64,000 bases of DNA from Photorhabdus laumondii subsp. laumondii. Lineage in GTDB: Bacteria > Pseudomonadota > Gammaproteobacteria > Enterobacterales > Enterobacteriaceae. Position numbers and translations under genes: made by a program. Below are positions 36,089-46,435 of this stretch, piece after piece (positions within the stretch are counted from its first letter, which is position 1; each line of letters starts with the position of its first letter). Where the stretch lies: contig NZ_CP024901.1 of assembly GCF_003343245.1 (NCBI RefSeq), positions 5,580,001 to 5,644,000 on the forward strand. The letters are read 5' to 3'. The notes below the pieces were generated by a model that worked only from the letters and a program-made list of their open reading frames with translations, was not told the DNA's origin and searched no databases.

Positions 36089-37135
36089 ATGAAAATAACA
36101 GGCATAGCCGGATTACTTCCTTCCCGATTCGTCTCTAATCAAGAGGTTATTGATTTAGTTGAATATTATTCAAAAGAAATTTTCCATGGTGATTTGCCCA
36201 AGACATTGAAGCTAATCGGAAAAATGCTTAATAAAGCAGGTATAAATTCCCGGTATTGGTTGGCAGATAACGAGAAACCTATGGAACTCATTGAGGCCGC
36301 ATTTAATCATGCCTTAGCACAAGCCAATATCATTAAGGAAGATATCGATTTACTGATCTATTCCAGTGTTGCCCGCGGCTTCATAGAACCAGCTAACAGT
36401 ACTTTTGTCTCAAAGGCACTAGGGCTAACTTGTAGGAACTACGATGTTGTAGACGCCTGTAACGGTTGGGTGGCAGCTATGGATATTATCAATAGCAAAA
36501 TGAAAGCTGGTGAAATACGCCATGCCGCTATTGTTAATATGGAGTTTATTATGTCCCAAAATGGACCAATTTTTCCAAAGACTTTTTCCCTAAACTCCTT
36601 GTCAGAAGTAGCTTATAAATTCATAGGTTGCACAGTCGGAGAGGCAGCAACCGTCACTATTATTAGTAATGAATCGCCTGAAAACTTCAAATTTAATTAT
36701 ATCAATCGCCCAGACTTAAGCGACTTATCAACAATTTCACTGCCAGACTGGAGGCTATTCTGCAATGATACAGACGTTGAACGTATTGGGCCTACAGGCG
36801 GGAAATATCAAGTGAACTCCCACTCGGCACTACTGCACGATCATGGAGAGAAAGAGACTATTAATCTATTTAATCATCACAAAATATCTGACGATATCGA
36901 ACATATTTTTATTCATACAGGTTCACCAAAAACGTGGGCACGCCTTGGTCAGAAGATGGGTATTGACGACAAGATACATCATGTTGGCCAACGGGTAGGT
37001 AATATTGCTACAGCATCTATCCCGTTCGGAATATTCGATGCCATTAATCAAGGTATATTGGAAAAAAATCAACTTTGTATGGGATGGGCTGGTAGTGGTG
37101 GAATGGTCTTTGCCGCAATGACGTTTAAATTTTAA
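36089..37135 (+). CDS. ppyS: Photopyrone synthase PpyS (FabH-like ketosynthase)
   Basis: 348 residues from the ATG at 36089, which has gagagag 8 bases upstream; a TTG at 36074 adds five. Thiolase/KAS III fold: catalytic Cys in VVDACNGWVAA, His in IFIHTGSPKTW, Asn in RVGNIATASIP, and a Glu in GFIEPANS. Counted from the TTG start these fall at Cys129, His281, Asn310 and Glu105, which are the residues I remember for P. luminescens PpyS. PpyS joins a 5-methyl-3-oxohexanoyl thioester with a fatty acyl thioester to give alpha-pyrones (photopyrones), signals sensed by the LuxR solo PluR. It is monocistronic between yibQ and tdh, with an ERIC repeat after it. Confidence 0.88.
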   Translation: MKITGIAGLLPSRFVSNQEVIDLVEYYSKEIFHGDLPKTLKLIGKMLNKAGINSRYWLADNEKPMELIEAAFNHALAQANIIKEDIDLLIYSSVARGFIEPANSTFVSKALGLTCRNYDVVDACNGWVAAMDIINSKMKAGEIRHAAIVNMEFIMSQNGPIFPKTFSLNSLSEVAYKFIGCTVGEAATVTIISNESPENFKFNYINRPDLSDLSTISLPDWRLFCNDTDVERIGPTGGKYQVNSHSALLHDHGEKETINLFNHHKISDDIEHIFIHTGSPKTWARLGQKMGIDDKIHHVGQRVGNIATASIPFGIFDAINQGILEKNQLCMGWAGSGGMVFAAMTFKF

Positions 37136-37226
37136 TTTCTTCAGGTTGGTTAAAGAGAAATAAAATTTGCTTATAATCTGCCATCCACTCAAAGTCAGAT
37201 TAGTGAATACTTATTTACACAGGATA

Positions 37227-37353
37227 TATACCCTATGGATTTCAAGATGCATCGCGGCGGCAAAGGAGTGAATCCCCGGGAGCATAGATAACTATGTGAC
37301 CGGGGTGAGCGAGTGCAGCCAACAAAGAGGCAACTTGAAAGATGACGGGTATA
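37227..37353 (+). repeat. ERIC-type intergenic repeat, copy D
   Basis: 127 bp with the same ends and core as the other copies. It lies between the convergent ends of ppyS and tdh, about 90 bp after the ppyS stop and 70 bp from the tdh stop, so it could fold in either transcript's 3' region. Confidence 0.9.
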
Positions 37354-37423
37354 GTGTCATAGAATTAGACAGGCGCTCAAGAAAACTGAAAACGCCTGTC
37401 AATCTTAGTAGTAACTTTACTGA

Positions 37424-38449
37424 TTAATCCCAGTTCAGAATAACTTTACCAGACTGCCCTGAACGCATGATGTCAAAGCCTTTCTGGAAATCATCGATAG
37501 AGAACCGGTGGGTGATAATGGGTGTCAGATCCAAACCAGACTGGATTAATGTAGCCATTTTGTACCAGGTTTCAAACATCTCACGGCCATAAATACCTTT
37601 GATAAACAATCCCTTAAAAATCACCTGATTCCAATCAATTGCCATATCTGATGGAGGAATGCCCAACAATGCAACACGGCCGCCGTGATTCATGGTATTT
37701 AATAAGGTACGAAACGCCGCCGGGGCACCAGACATTTCCAAACCAACATCAAAACCTTCCGTCATGCCCAATTCCGCCATGACATCGGTCAGATTTTCCT
37801 GACTAACGTTCACCGCACGGGTGACACCCATTTTACGTGCCAACTCAAGGCGATATTCGTTAACGTCGGTGATGACAACATGACGCGCGCCAACATGTTT
37901 ACATACTGCCGCCGCCATAATACCAATTGGGCCAGCACCAGAAACCAGCACATCTTCACCAACCAGATCAAACGAAAGCGCGGTATGAACAGCATTGCCA
38001 AATGGGTCAAAAATAGCAGCCAGTTCATCAGAGATGTTATCTGGAATTTTGAACGCATTAAATGCAGGAATAACCAGATATTGTGCAAAACAACCAGCGC
38101 GGTTTACCCCTACGCCAATGGTATTACGGCATAAGTGAGTACGGCCACCACGACAGTTACGGCAGTAACCACAAGTAATATGCCCTTCGCCAGACACCCG
38201 ATCACCAATTTTAAAACCTTTTACTTCCTGACCAATGGCAACAACTTCACCAACATATTCATGACCGACAACCATCGGTACAGGAATGGTTTTTTGTGAC
38301 CAATCATCCCAGTTATAGATGTGCACATCCGTACCACAAATCGCTGTTTTACGGATTTTGATCATCACATCATTGTGCCCCAGCTCTGGCTCGGGCACAT
38401 CGATCATCCAGATGCCTTCTTCTGCTTTTAACTTTGACAATGCTTTCAT
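37424..38449 (-). CDS. tdh: L-threonine 3-dehydrogenase
   Basis: 341 residues, zinc-dependent MDR family. The catalytic zinc site includes Cys in [15 protein letters not shown] and GHEYVGEVV; the structural zinc lobe is [15 protein letters not shown]. The NAD-binding loop is [19 protein letters not shown]. It oxidises threonine to 2-amino-3-ketobutyrate. It is 9 bp downstream of kbl, the next enzyme of the pathway, in one operon, as in E. coli. Confidence 0.97.
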   Translation of the reverse strand: MKALSKLKAEEGIWMIDVPEPELGHNDVMIKIRKTAICGTDVHIYNWDDWSQKTIPVPMVVGHEYVGEVVAIGQEVKGFKIGDRVSGEGHITCGYCRNCRGGRTHLCRNTIGVGVNRAGCFAQYLVIPAFNAFKIPDNISDELAAIFDPFGNAVHTALSFDLVGEDVLVSGAGPIGIMAAAVCKHVGARHVVITDVNEYRLELARKMGVTRAVNVSQENLTDVMAELGMTEGFDVGLEMSGAPAAFRTLLNTMNHGGRVALLGIPPSDMAIDWNQVIFKGLFIKGIYGREMFETWYKMATLIQSGLDLTPIITHRFSIDDFQKGFDIMRSGQSGKVILNWD

Positions 38450-38458
38450 AGAGATGCC

Positions 38459-39655
38459 TTATGCAATTACATTTAATTGCTTACCAATTCGCGTGAACGC
38501 TGCAACTGCACGTTCAATTTGCTCTTCCGTATGCGCTGCTGACATTTGCGTGCGGATACGGGCCTGATTTTTAGGGACTACCGGATAGAAGAAACCAGTA
38601 ACATAAATGCCTTCTTTCAGTAATTCTGCGGCAAACTCCTGTGCCAATTTCGCATCACCTAACATGACCGGAATAATCGCATGGTCAGCCCCCGCCAAAG
38701 TGAAACCTGCGGCTGTCATTTTTTCACGGAACAGGTTAGCGTTCTTCCACAGACGATCACGCAATGCATCTCCCTCTTTCAGCATATCCAACACCTTAAT
38801 GGATGCCGCGACAATCGCCGGAGCCAGTGAGTTAGAGAACAGATATGGGCGTGAGCGCTGGCGCAGCCACTCAACAACTTCTTTACGTGCCGCGGTATAG
38901 CCACCGGAAGCACCACCCAACGCTTTACCTAATGTGCCGGTAATGATGTCAATGCGATCCATGACGTCACAATATTCGTGAGTACCACGGCCATGAGCAC
39001 CAACAAAACCAACAGCATGGGAGTCATCCACCATGACCATTGCATCAAATTCATCAGCCAGATCACAGATAGACTTCAAATCAGCAATCACACCATCCAT
39101 CGAGAACACACCATCGGTTGCAATCACAATATGGCGTGCATTATCTGCTTTCGCTTTCTCTAATTGTGCTCTCAGTTCCTGCATATCATTATTAGCATAG
39201 CGATAACGCTTCGCTTTGCATAAACGGACACCATCAATAATAGAAGCATGATTCAACGCATCAGAGATAATGGCATCTTCCGGCCCAAATAGCGTTTCAA
39301 ATAAACCACCATTAGCATCAAAACAAGAAGAATAAAGAATAGCATCTTCCATACCCAAAAATTCTGCCAGTTTTCTCTCCAGCGCTTTATGAGTATCCTG
39401 AGTTCCACAAATAAAACGAACAGATGCCATACCAAAACCGTGGCTATCCATTCCTGCTTTAGCCGCGGCAATAAGCTCAGGGTGATTAGCCAAACCTAAG
39501 TAGTTATTTGCGCAGAAGTTAATAACGTGGCTGCCATCGGCTACAGCAATGTCAGCATTTTGTGCAGAGGTGATGATACGTTCATTTTTGAACAATCCTT
39601 CAGAATGGGCTTGTTCTAATTGTTCATTAATTTGCTGATAAAATGACGCTGACAT
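38459..39655 (-). CDS. kbl: Glycine C-acetyltransferase (2-amino-3-ketobutyrate CoA ligase)
   Basis: 398 residues of the alpha-oxoamine synthase family. [17 protein letters not shown], the PLP-binding [11 protein letters not shown], and the Schiff-base Lys in [15 protein letters not shown] are all present. It cleaves 2-amino-3-ketobutyrate with CoA to glycine and acetyl-CoA. First gene of kbl-tdh; divergent from hldD with about 230 bp between, which must hold both promoters. Confidence 0.97.
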   Translation of the reverse strand: MSASFYQQINEQLEQAHSEGLFKNERIITSAQNADIAVADGSHVINFCANNYLGLANHPELIAAAKAGMDSHGFGMASVRFICGTQDTHKALERKLAEFLGMEDAILYSSCFDANGGLFETLFGPEDAIISDALNHASIIDGVRLCKAKRYRYANNDMQELRAQLEKAKADNARHIVIATDGVFSMDGVIADLKSICDLADEFDAMVMVDDSHAVGFVGAHGRGTHEYCDVMDRIDIITGTLGKALGGASGGYTAARKEVVEWLRQRSRPYLFSNSLAPAIVAASIKVLDMLKEGDALRDRLWKNANLFREKMTAAGFTLAGADHAIIPVMLGDAKLAQEFAAELLKEGIYVTGFFYPVVPKNQARIRTQMSAAHTEEQIERAVAAFTRIGKQLNVIA

Positions 39656-39889
39656 TTATTTTTCTCCTGATTTATAAATGAAGGGTTGTGAGATATTTTA
39701 CTCATTGATCAAGCTACTGACGACACTATCAGGCAGATAATATTAACTTTGCTGTATCCGTCACGTCATGCAATCTGAATTACCATAATATTTCAGTATA
39801 TTCCCCTGCTTAAGCTGCTGTCGTCACGGATGTTAGATGTTATTATAGAAGCAATTTGCTTCATTAACCCGATTGTAGAGGTGAGTCGG

Positions 39890-40828
39890 ATGATTATTGT
39901 CACTGGCGGTGCTGGATTTATTGGTAGCAATATTGTCAAAGCACTAAATGACGAAGGATATAAAGATATTCTGGTCGTAGATAATCTAAAAGATGGTACT
40001 AAGTTCATCAATCTGGCTGACTTGGATATTGCTGATTACATGGACAAGGAAGAGTTTATTGCCAGTATTCTGGCCGGTGATGACTTCGGTGATATTGACG
40101 CTATTTTCCATGAAGGCGCTTGTTCATCCACAACCGAGTGGGATGGCAAATATATGATGGATAATAACTATCAATATTCCAAAGAATTGCTGCACTATTG
40201 CCTTGAACGCCGCACTCCTTTCCTGTACGCCTCCTCAGCAGCAACCTATGGCGGCCGCACGGATAATTTTATCGAAGAGCGTCAATATGAGAAGCCACTC
40301 AATGTTTATGGTTACTCTAAGTTTCTGTTCGACCAATATGTCCGGGAAATCTTGCCTCAAGCTGATTCACAAATTTGTGGTTTCCGTTATTTCAATGTGT
40401 ATGGACCACGTGAAGGGCACAAAGGGAGTATGGCTAGCGTTGCCTTTCATTTGAATAATCAAATCAATCAGAGACAAAACCCCAAATTATTCGCCGGCAG
40501 TGAAGGCTTTCAACGTGATTTTATCTATGTTGGTGATGCCGCTGCGGTTAATCTTTGGTTCTGGAAAAATGGCGTTTCCGGTATTTATAACTGTGGAACG
40601 GGTCGTGCTGAATCTTTCCAAGCGGTTGCAGATGCAGTTGTTGAATGCCATAAAGATAAATCACTCACTGTTGAACATATTGATTTCCCTGAACATCTGA
40701 AAGGTCGTTATCAGCGCTTCACGCAAGCAGATCTGACCAAACTTCGCGCGGCGGGTTATGATAAGCCATTCAAAACCGTTGCCGAAGGGGTAACGGAATA
40801 TATGCATTGGCTCAATCAGGATAAGTAA
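39890..40828 (+). CDS. hldD: ADP-L-glycero-D-manno-heptose 6-epimerase
   Basis: 312 residues from the ATG at 39890, preceded by agaggtgag; the longer frame from 39830 adds residues unlike the family. SDR fold with [28 protein letters not shown] and the YxxxK in [11 protein letters not shown]. Also called rfaD, gmhD or waaD. It inverts C6 of ADP-D,D-heptose to the L,D form used for the inner core. waaF and waaC follow at 10 bp and a 1-bp overlap, forming the classic hldD-waaF-waaC operon. Confidence 0.96.
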   Translation: MIIVTGGAGFIGSNIVKALNDEGYKDILVVDNLKDGTKFINLADLDIADYMDKEEFIASILAGDDFGDIDAIFHEGACSSTTEWDGKYMMDNNYQYSKELLHYCLERRTPFLYASSAATYGGRTDNFIEERQYEKPLNVYGYSKFLFDQYVREILPQADSQICGFRYFNVYGPREGHKGSMASVAFHLNNQINQRQNPKLFAGSEGFQRDFIYVGDAAAVNLWFWKNGVSGIYNCGTGRAESFQAVADAVVECHKDKSLTVEHIDFPEHLKGRYQRFTQADLTKLRAAGYDKPFKTVAEGVTEYMHWLNQDK

Positions 40829-40838
40829 TCTACTCACT

Positions 40839-41888
40839 ATGAAAATATTGGTGATCGGCCCTTCGTGGGTGGGTGACATGATGATGTCGCAGAGCCTTTA
40901 CCGGACATTAAAGGCTTTGCATCCTAATGCAGAAATTGATGTGATGGCCCCCGCCTGGTGCCGCCCACTGCTGGATAAAATGCCGGAGGTCAATCAAGCA
41001 TTAGCTATGCCATTAGGACATGGCGCACTGGCATTGGGCGAACGCCGCCGTTTGGGGGTCGCCCTGCGTGAACGTAAATATCATCGCGCTTATGTGCTAC
41101 CAAATTCTTTTAAATCTGCCTTGGTGCCTTTCTTCGCCAATATTCCTCTGCGCACTGGCTGGCGCGGTGAAATGAGATATGGATTGCTTAATGATATTCG
41201 TACATTGAATAAAGAAGCCTTCCCATTAATGGTTCAACGCTATGCCGCATTGGCTTACGATGCAAAACCCAGTAGTGCGGCAGATCTGCCTCAACCATTA
41301 CTTTGGCCTCAACTGGATGTCAGTGATGAAGATATTGCTGAATCCACCGCAGCATTCAATATTTCTGATCATCGGCCTATCATCGGTTTCTGCCCCGGCG
41401 CAGAATTTGGCCCGGCAAAACGCTGGCCGCATTATCACTATGCCGCATTAGCTCAGCAGCTTATTACTCAAAAGGGATATCAAATTCTGCTATTTGGCTC
41501 TGCCAAAGATCACGAAGGTGGAGAGGATATCCGCAACTCACTGACGGGAGAAGCTCGTGAACACTGTATCAATCTTGCCGGACAAACTTCTCTTGAACAG
41601 GCAGTCAATATTATCGCGGCCTGTGATGCTATTGTGACCAACGATTCCGGTTTGATGCATGTTGCCGCAGCACTTAATCGCCCTCTGGTTGCACTTTACG
41701 GCCCAAGTAGCCCAGATTTTACTCCACCATTATCCGATAAAGCGGAAGTTATCCGTCTTATTACTGGTTATCACAAAGTCAGAAAAGGTGACAGTTCACA
41801 TGGCTATCATCAGAGCCTGATCGATATTCAACCAGAACAAGTTATCACTTCTCTAGAAAAATTATTACAAGCGGAGAACCAGAGTTAA
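40839..41888 (+). CDS. waaF: ADP-heptose:LPS heptosyltransferase II
   Basis: 349 residues of GT9. The N-terminal MKILVIGPSWVGDMMMSQSLYRTL, central FCPGAEFGPAKRWP and donor site IVTNDSGLMHVAAALNRPLVALYGPSSP are hallmark WaaF sequences. It adds the second L,D-heptose of the inner core on the cytoplasmic face. Also named rfaF. Its stop codon shares a base with the waaC start. Confidence 0.96.
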   Translation: MKILVIGPSWVGDMMMSQSLYRTLKALHPNAEIDVMAPAWCRPLLDKMPEVNQALAMPLGHGALALGERRRLGVALRERKYHRAYVLPNSFKSALVPFFANIPLRTGWRGEMRYGLLNDIRTLNKEAFPLMVQRYAALAYDAKPSSAADLPQPLLWPQLDVSDEDIAESTAAFNISDHRPIIGFCPGAEFGPAKRWPHYHYAALAQQLITQKGYQILLFGSAKDHEGGEDIRNSLTGEAREHCINLAGQTSLEQAVNIIAACDAIVTNDSGLMHVAAALNRPLVALYGPSSPDFTPPLSDKAEVIRLITGYHKVRKGDSSHGYHQSLIDIQPEQVITSLEKLLQAENQS

Positions 41889-42853
41889 TGCGGGTTTTAT
41901 TGGTCAAAACTTCTTCTATGGGCGATGTCCTCCACTCGCTCCCTGCACTGACTGATGCAGAAAGAAACTTACCTGATGTCCGTTTTGATTGGGTAGTAGA
42001 GGAAGGTTTTGCTCAAATCCCCGGTTGGCACAATGCGGTTGATCAAATTATTCCTGTTGCTATTCGCCGCTGGCGTAAAAACTGGTTTAGCCCAGAAATT
42101 CGTGCAGAACGTCGTTTATTCAAAGAAAAATTAAAATTACATCAATATGATGCCATCATCGATGCTCAAGGGTTATTAAAAAGCGCATTTCTGGTAACCC
42201 GACTCGCTTATGGTCCTAAACATGGTTACGACCGCAAAAGTATCCGTGAGCCATTAGCGAGTTTTTTTTATGATTGCCGTCATACGGTCAGCAAGCAACA
42301 GCACGCTGTAGAGCGCATCCGAGAACTGTTTGCTGTCAGCTTGGGTTATACCAAACTGGCAGCACAGGGTGATTATGGGATTGCCCGTCACTTTTTAAAG
42401 CAGAAACTAGAAAATCAGGGTGATTATCTGGTTTTTCTCCATGCCACCACGCGCGATGAAAAACATTGGCCGGAAAGCCATTGGCGACAACTTATTGCTG
42501 AAATTCAGCCAACAGGTATGAAAATTAAGCTCCCTTGGGGCGCAGAACATGAATACCAACGTGCGCTGAGATTAGCGGAAAATTTCCCTCATGTGGAAGT
42601 ATTACCAAAGCTGACTTTGGCACAAGTCGCCCAAGAGCTGGCCGGAGCAAAAGCCGTTGTTTCTGTTGATACTGGCTTGAGCCATCTCACTGCCGCACTG
42701 GATCGCCCTAATATCACGTTGTTTGGTCCGACAGATCCAGGACTCATTGGTGGCTATGGCAAAGAACAAATATCGTTAAAAGCGGCGGATGGGAATATCA
42801 AAAGTATTACACCATCGAAAGTATTAGCTCATCTTCAAGAAAATATTGGCTGA
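41888..42853 (+). CDS. waaC: ADP-heptose:LPS heptosyltransferase I
   Basis: 321 residues of GT9. MRVLLVKTSSMGDVLHSLPAL, FDWVVEEGFAQIPGWH, IDAQGLLKSA and VSVDTGLSHLTAALDRPN are characteristic of WaaC. It adds the first heptose to Kdo2-lipid A. Also named rfaC. Last gene of the hldD operon; it is followed by a convergent deacetylase gene after a 124-bp gap with small weak hairpins. Confidence 0.96.
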   Translation: MRVLLVKTSSMGDVLHSLPALTDAERNLPDVRFDWVVEEGFAQIPGWHNAVDQIIPVAIRRWRKNWFSPEIRAERRLFKEKLKLHQYDAIIDAQGLLKSAFLVTRLAYGPKHGYDRKSIREPLASFFYDCRHTVSKQQHAVERIRELFAVSLGYTKLAAQGDYGIARHFLKQKLENQGDYLVFLHATTRDEKHWPESHWRQLIAEIQPTGMKIKLPWGAEHEYQRALRLAENFPHVEVLPKLTLAQVAQELAGAKAVVSVDTGLSHLTAALDRPNITLFGPTDPGLIGGYGKEQISLKAADGNIKSITPSKVLAHLQENIG

Positions 42854-42977
42854 TTAATTATTAAATCTGAGGCGTTTCTGGTAAGCGCCTACTTCACCTA
42901 ATTTAGGCAGTATTATCTGCCCAAAATTAAGTGAATCTCTATTAATGTCCTTGATCATGTTAATTTTATTTTCTTAA

Positions 42978-43937
42978 CTATGATAATCGCTTCCATTGAT
43001 AATATTCAGCCAATGTCATTCCTCGAACCTGTGGCTGTAAATAGTTAAATAATGCTTCAAGATCCTGATAAAGTAATTCAATCTGTTGTTCATTTTTAAA
43101 TGTCGGACTACCACCAGGCATAAATTCAGATGAATGCAGCATAAATTCAATATAATCACTGCCTTCTGCTAATGTCTGTTGGACAACTTTTTTCATTTGT
43201 TCCAAATTGCCCCCTTTTGGTCTTAACCAGTTAACAGATGGAGAACGCGGTTTCCCACGTAAACTATCATATTTTTGTTTAAGGAAATTCATCAATGGAG
43301 GGTGTTTATATTGAATACTCATCGGAACTTCCAGCAAAGGAGAGTCACCTTCTTTAGCAATATTCTGCAAATCCATAAAATAGGCATAAGATGGAAAGTG
43401 ACGATAATCAGTTCCACCGTTGCCATTAGGATCGCCTTTGGTAAAACGCCAATTAACCCGTGGTGTTACTGAACAATCGACTTGATAACCATATTCCACC
43501 AGCAATTCAGCATAATATTCATTAAATGCCCAACGACCTGCCCGATGGCTTAACATTTTAATCTGTAGTTTGTCTTCCAATAACTTAGTCATCAGATCAA
43601 TTTTGGCTCTAATTTGTTCTTTTGGAAATTCAATCAGATAAGGTTTATAACGCATGTCATCGTCGGTAAGAGGAACAAGTGGTGGGTTATTCCAGGCATG
43701 TAAATGCATACCAATTTCCCCCTGTCCTCTGGCAATAACATCTTTAGCAAATTCAATGTATAAATCATCCATTGCCATTTCATAGTTCGTCAACCAAACT
43801 GGCTTAAAACCAAAACGTTCACATAAATGCTGAAATCTCGGTAAATAATGAGTATTTTTTGTCGAGATCTGACCGTGATTTTGCCACAGGTCATCACCCT
43901 CAGTATCAATAGTGATAATAAATGCAGGTCGAGTCAT
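42978..43937 (-). CDS. Polysaccharide deacetylase-like protein of the LPS core locus
   Basis: 319 residues from MTRPAFIITIDTEGDDLW at 43937; a 22-residue upstream extension is probably not translated. ITIDTEGDD corresponds to the NodB-type first motif, IGMHLHAW to the metal-binding histidine motif, and SHRAGRWAF to the third. The family removes acetyl groups from N-acetylated sugars, and in related LPS core loci a deacetylase acts on a GlcNAc residue; a similar job is inferred here. No signal peptide, so it would act in the cytoplasm or at the inner face. It lies downstream of the waaQ group, 200 bp apart. Confidence 0.75.
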   Translation of the reverse strand: MTRPAFIITIDTEGDDLWQNHGQISTKNTHYLPRFQHLCERFGFKPVWLTNYEMAMDDLYIEFAKDVIARGQGEIGMHLHAWNNPPLVPLTDDDMRYKPYLIEFPKEQIRAKIDLMTKLLEDKLQIKMLSHRAGRWAFNEYYAELLVEYGYQVDCSVTPRVNWRFTKGDPNGNGGTDYRHFPSYAYFMDLQNIAKEGDSPLLEVPMSIQYKHPPLMNFLKQKYDSLRGKPRSPSVNWLRPKGGNLEQMKKVVQQTLAEGSDYIEFMLHSSEFMPGGSPTFKNEQQIELLYQDLEALFNYLQPQVRGMTLAEYYQWKRLS

Positions 43938-44204
43938 CAGAATATGCCCACAATAGAATAAAATAATGGCTTTTATAGTACGCAGATCTATAAAATAGTG
44001 CAATTATCTTATCATATATATAGCAGTTCTATATCTCATTAAATCCTATATTTCGTATCTAATCTTATCAATAAAAAACACTATGAAATATTAGATCTTT
44101 CGGAAATTTGATTTTTCTTCTATTCAGTTCTCTTAATTTTTGGGACTTTTTTTATTCATTAACTTATCTCAACAACTAAACTTAAAAAGCACATATCACC
44201 ATTC

Positions 44205-45308
44205 TTACCGCTTCATTAAGGATAGATATTTTGCCAAAATAATATCTAAATCAAACTTCTTATACATATCCTCTGTAATCACCGGCGGTTCATGGTAGAT
44301 AAACTTCATTTTTTCTGCCAGTGAATCAGTTGTTAGCTCTGATTTATATTTTTCTAGCTCACCAACCATAATTTCATTAACACCGCCGGGACACATCGTG
44401 CTAACAATGGGAGTATCACAAATCAACGATTCAATTAACACATTCCCTAATCCTTCACTGTCAGAACTCAAAACAACCGCTTTAGCTCCACGGATAACCG
44501 GTAATGGATTTTCAAGGAATCCCGTTAAAACAACTTTAGACTGTAAGTTTAAATCCACAATCTTCTGTTTTATTTGTTGAGTGATAGCTTCATCTCCATG
44601 GCCAACAATCAATAACTTACACGGAATATCTGCTTTCGCAAATGCTTCTAATAAACGATCATGCCGCTTAACCCGGTGGAATCTACCTATATGCAATAAA
44701 TAAGTCTCATCCGAATAAGGGTTATTTTGCAGCGATTTTTCTTTAATATCTGGGATGTTGAAAGGATTATAAATCGTCACCATTTCATTAGGCGTAAGTA
44801 ACAAATTATTCTTTAAATCTTTCCCTACAGCATCAGATACACAAATTAAATTCCGATTATTATATGTCCATTTGATTTTTTGTTTCTTGATCCAGCGGGA
44901 TAATCCCGTCTTATTACCAAGATATGAGTTTGAAAATACGCCATGAATACAAAACCATACATTTAACCCCGCTAACACTTTTGATTGCACGACGATGCGA
45001 TCAGTTTTATGCAAGTTTGAGACAATCAAGGTAGGAATTCCCTTGCGAAGAAAAACTTTTTCTAAAACCTTATCCATAGATTTAGCCCTACGGCAAATCT
45101 CAGTCTGTCTTCTAAAAGGTCCTCTGTATCCATCAACATCAATGATCAGTTCAATACCACTCGGTATTGAATATTCACATTTCTCTGCCAAAGAGAGCAG
45201 CGTAACATCATATCCTCTCTGTTGCAGACCATCACAAAGCCGGATAGTGACATTTTCCGCCCCCCCTCCAGGTAATCCATCAATGATAAATAATACATGT
45301 CCCTTCAT
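44205..45308 (-). CDS. Glycosyltransferase family 4 (LPS core)
   Basis: 367 residues. Acceptor-side loop LFIIDGLPGGGAENVTIRLCDGL; donor domain with LLHIGRFHRVKRHDRLLEAF, LLIVGHGDE, VVLTGFLENP and SSDSEGLGNVLIESLICDTPIV (E-x7-E). This is the regular GT4 pattern. It overlaps the upstream GT by 4 bp (ATGA), so it is the third gene of the waaQ operon. It adds a core sugar; donor not identifiable from sequence. Confidence 0.88.
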   Translation of the reverse strand: MKGHVLFIIDGLPGGGAENVTIRLCDGLQQRGYDVTLLSLAEKCEYSIPSGIELIIDVDGYRGPFRRQTEICRRAKSMDKVLEKVFLRKGIPTLIVSNLHKTDRIVVQSKVLAGLNVWFCIHGVFSNSYLGNKTGLSRWIKKQKIKWTYNNRNLICVSDAVGKDLKNNLLLTPNEMVTIYNPFNIPDIKEKSLQNNPYSDETYLLHIGRFHRVKRHDRLLEAFAKADIPCKLLIVGHGDEAITQQIKQKIVDLNLQSKVVLTGFLENPLPVIRGAKAVVLSSDSEGLGNVLIESLICDTPIVSTMCPGGVNEIMVGELEKYKSELTTDSLAEKMKFIYHEPPVITEDMYKKFDLDIILAKYLSLMKR

Positions 45309-46435
45309 GATGAGAGCACCCTTTCGTATAATCCAATGAGCTGTTGTGATAAATGTTCCGGTGTATAACCGAGTATTCCTGTTCTCGCTAATTCTGACAT
45401 TTTATTATTCAAATGATCCGAAGGCGTATTCTGAATAGCTTCCGTAATATCTGAAACAGCCAAAGCATCACATACAAACCCGTTATTCCCAGAGGTAATA
45501 AATTCAGCGCCTCCACATGTCATGCTGGTTATTACCGGAAGCCCGCAGGCCATTGCCTCCAGTATCACATTTGGAAACGGATCATATAAGGTCGGTAGCA
45601 ACAAGCCATCTGCAAGCTGATAAAAAGGCAATGTCCTTTTCTGGACTCCCATAAACCTGATGCGCTCATTACATCCCAGTGAATTAGCTAACTGCTTATA
45701 TTTCTTCTCTTCTTTATCCTGCCCCACAACTATTAAATAAGCATCAGTCGCACTCACCGCCTGAATTGCGGCTTTTAATCCCTTTCGCTCAAACCCCGAA
45801 CCAACATAAACTAAACATTTAGCTTGCAAGGGAAGGTTATGCGCTTTCCTTAATTGTGTTCTCTGAGATTCCGTTGCCGGGAAAAATTGTTTATTGTCTA
45901 TCGAATTATAAATAACCGATATTTTTTCCTCAGAAAGCCCAAAATCCGTCATGACCTCCCTTTTTACCATTTCCGAGTTACAAATAACCATTTTTAATTC
46001 CGGTGCCGAATACATCTTTTGCTCAGCATCCATCACATAACGATGGTAACGACTCGTAAAAAGTAATTTACTCCGCCAAGGAGATAAAACACGCGCACGC
46101 TGCTGTAACCAGCGCTGATGAACGCCGTCACCCGCACGATAAATATCACAACCGGCAATACGTTCATGACTTTGAACAAGATCAAATTGCTCTTGTTGCC
46201 ATATTGTTTTGGCAGCTTTGGCAAATCCTCTTTCACGGCTGATGCGCCCCCATTTATGAGGATTTGTTAAATGAACATGCCAATCAGGATTAACGTCTCC
46301 CTGCCAGGAACGCGTGATAACGTTAAGCTCCAAATTTTCATTCCCTAAAGCCTCTAAGGCGCGGGAGACAAAACGTTCTGCACCACCATCCGGGCGATAT
46401 TTCTGCCGGACAATCGCAAGACGTACTAATTTCAT
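45305..46435 (-). CDS. Glycosyltransferase family 4 (WaaG-like, LPS core)
   Basis: 376 residues. The N-terminus IVRQKYRPDGGAERFVSRAL and the middle HERIAGCDIYRAGDGVHQRWL...YHRYVMDAEQKMY resemble WaaG-type core hexosyltransferases, which have the same order (PGLDVYFAADVC ... SRYRHYAAFE in E. coli). The donor block is LYDPFPNVILEAMACGLPVI, with Asp in place of the first Glu of E-x7-E. It would add the first outer-core hexose to heptose II. It overlaps waaQ and the next GT by 4 bp each. Confidence 0.82.
   Translation of the reverse strand: MKLVRLAIVRQKYRPDGGAERFVSRALEALGNENLELNVITRSWQGDVNPDWHVHLTNPHKWGRISRERGFAKAAKTIWQQEQFDLVQSHERIAGCDIYRAGDGVHQRWLQQRARVLSPWRSKLLFTSRYHRYVMDAEQKMYSAPELKMVICNSEMVKREVMTDFGLSEEKISVIYNSIDNKQFFPATESQRTQLRKAHNLPLQAKCLVYVGSGFERKGLKAAIQAVSATDAYLIVVGQDKEEKKYKQLANSLGCNERIRFMGVQKRTLPFYQLADGLLLPTLYDPFPNVILEAMACGLPVITSMTCGGAEFITSGNNGFVCDALAVSDITEAIQNTPSDHLNNKMSELARTGILGYTPEHLSQQLIGLYERVLSS

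Noticed and set aside
36923..37192. Open frames antisense to genes, such as those opposite ppyS, cysE, gpsA and rph
   Set aside because: They share coordinates with strongly conserved genes, have no motifs or ribosome sites, and are explained by codon bias of the true gene.
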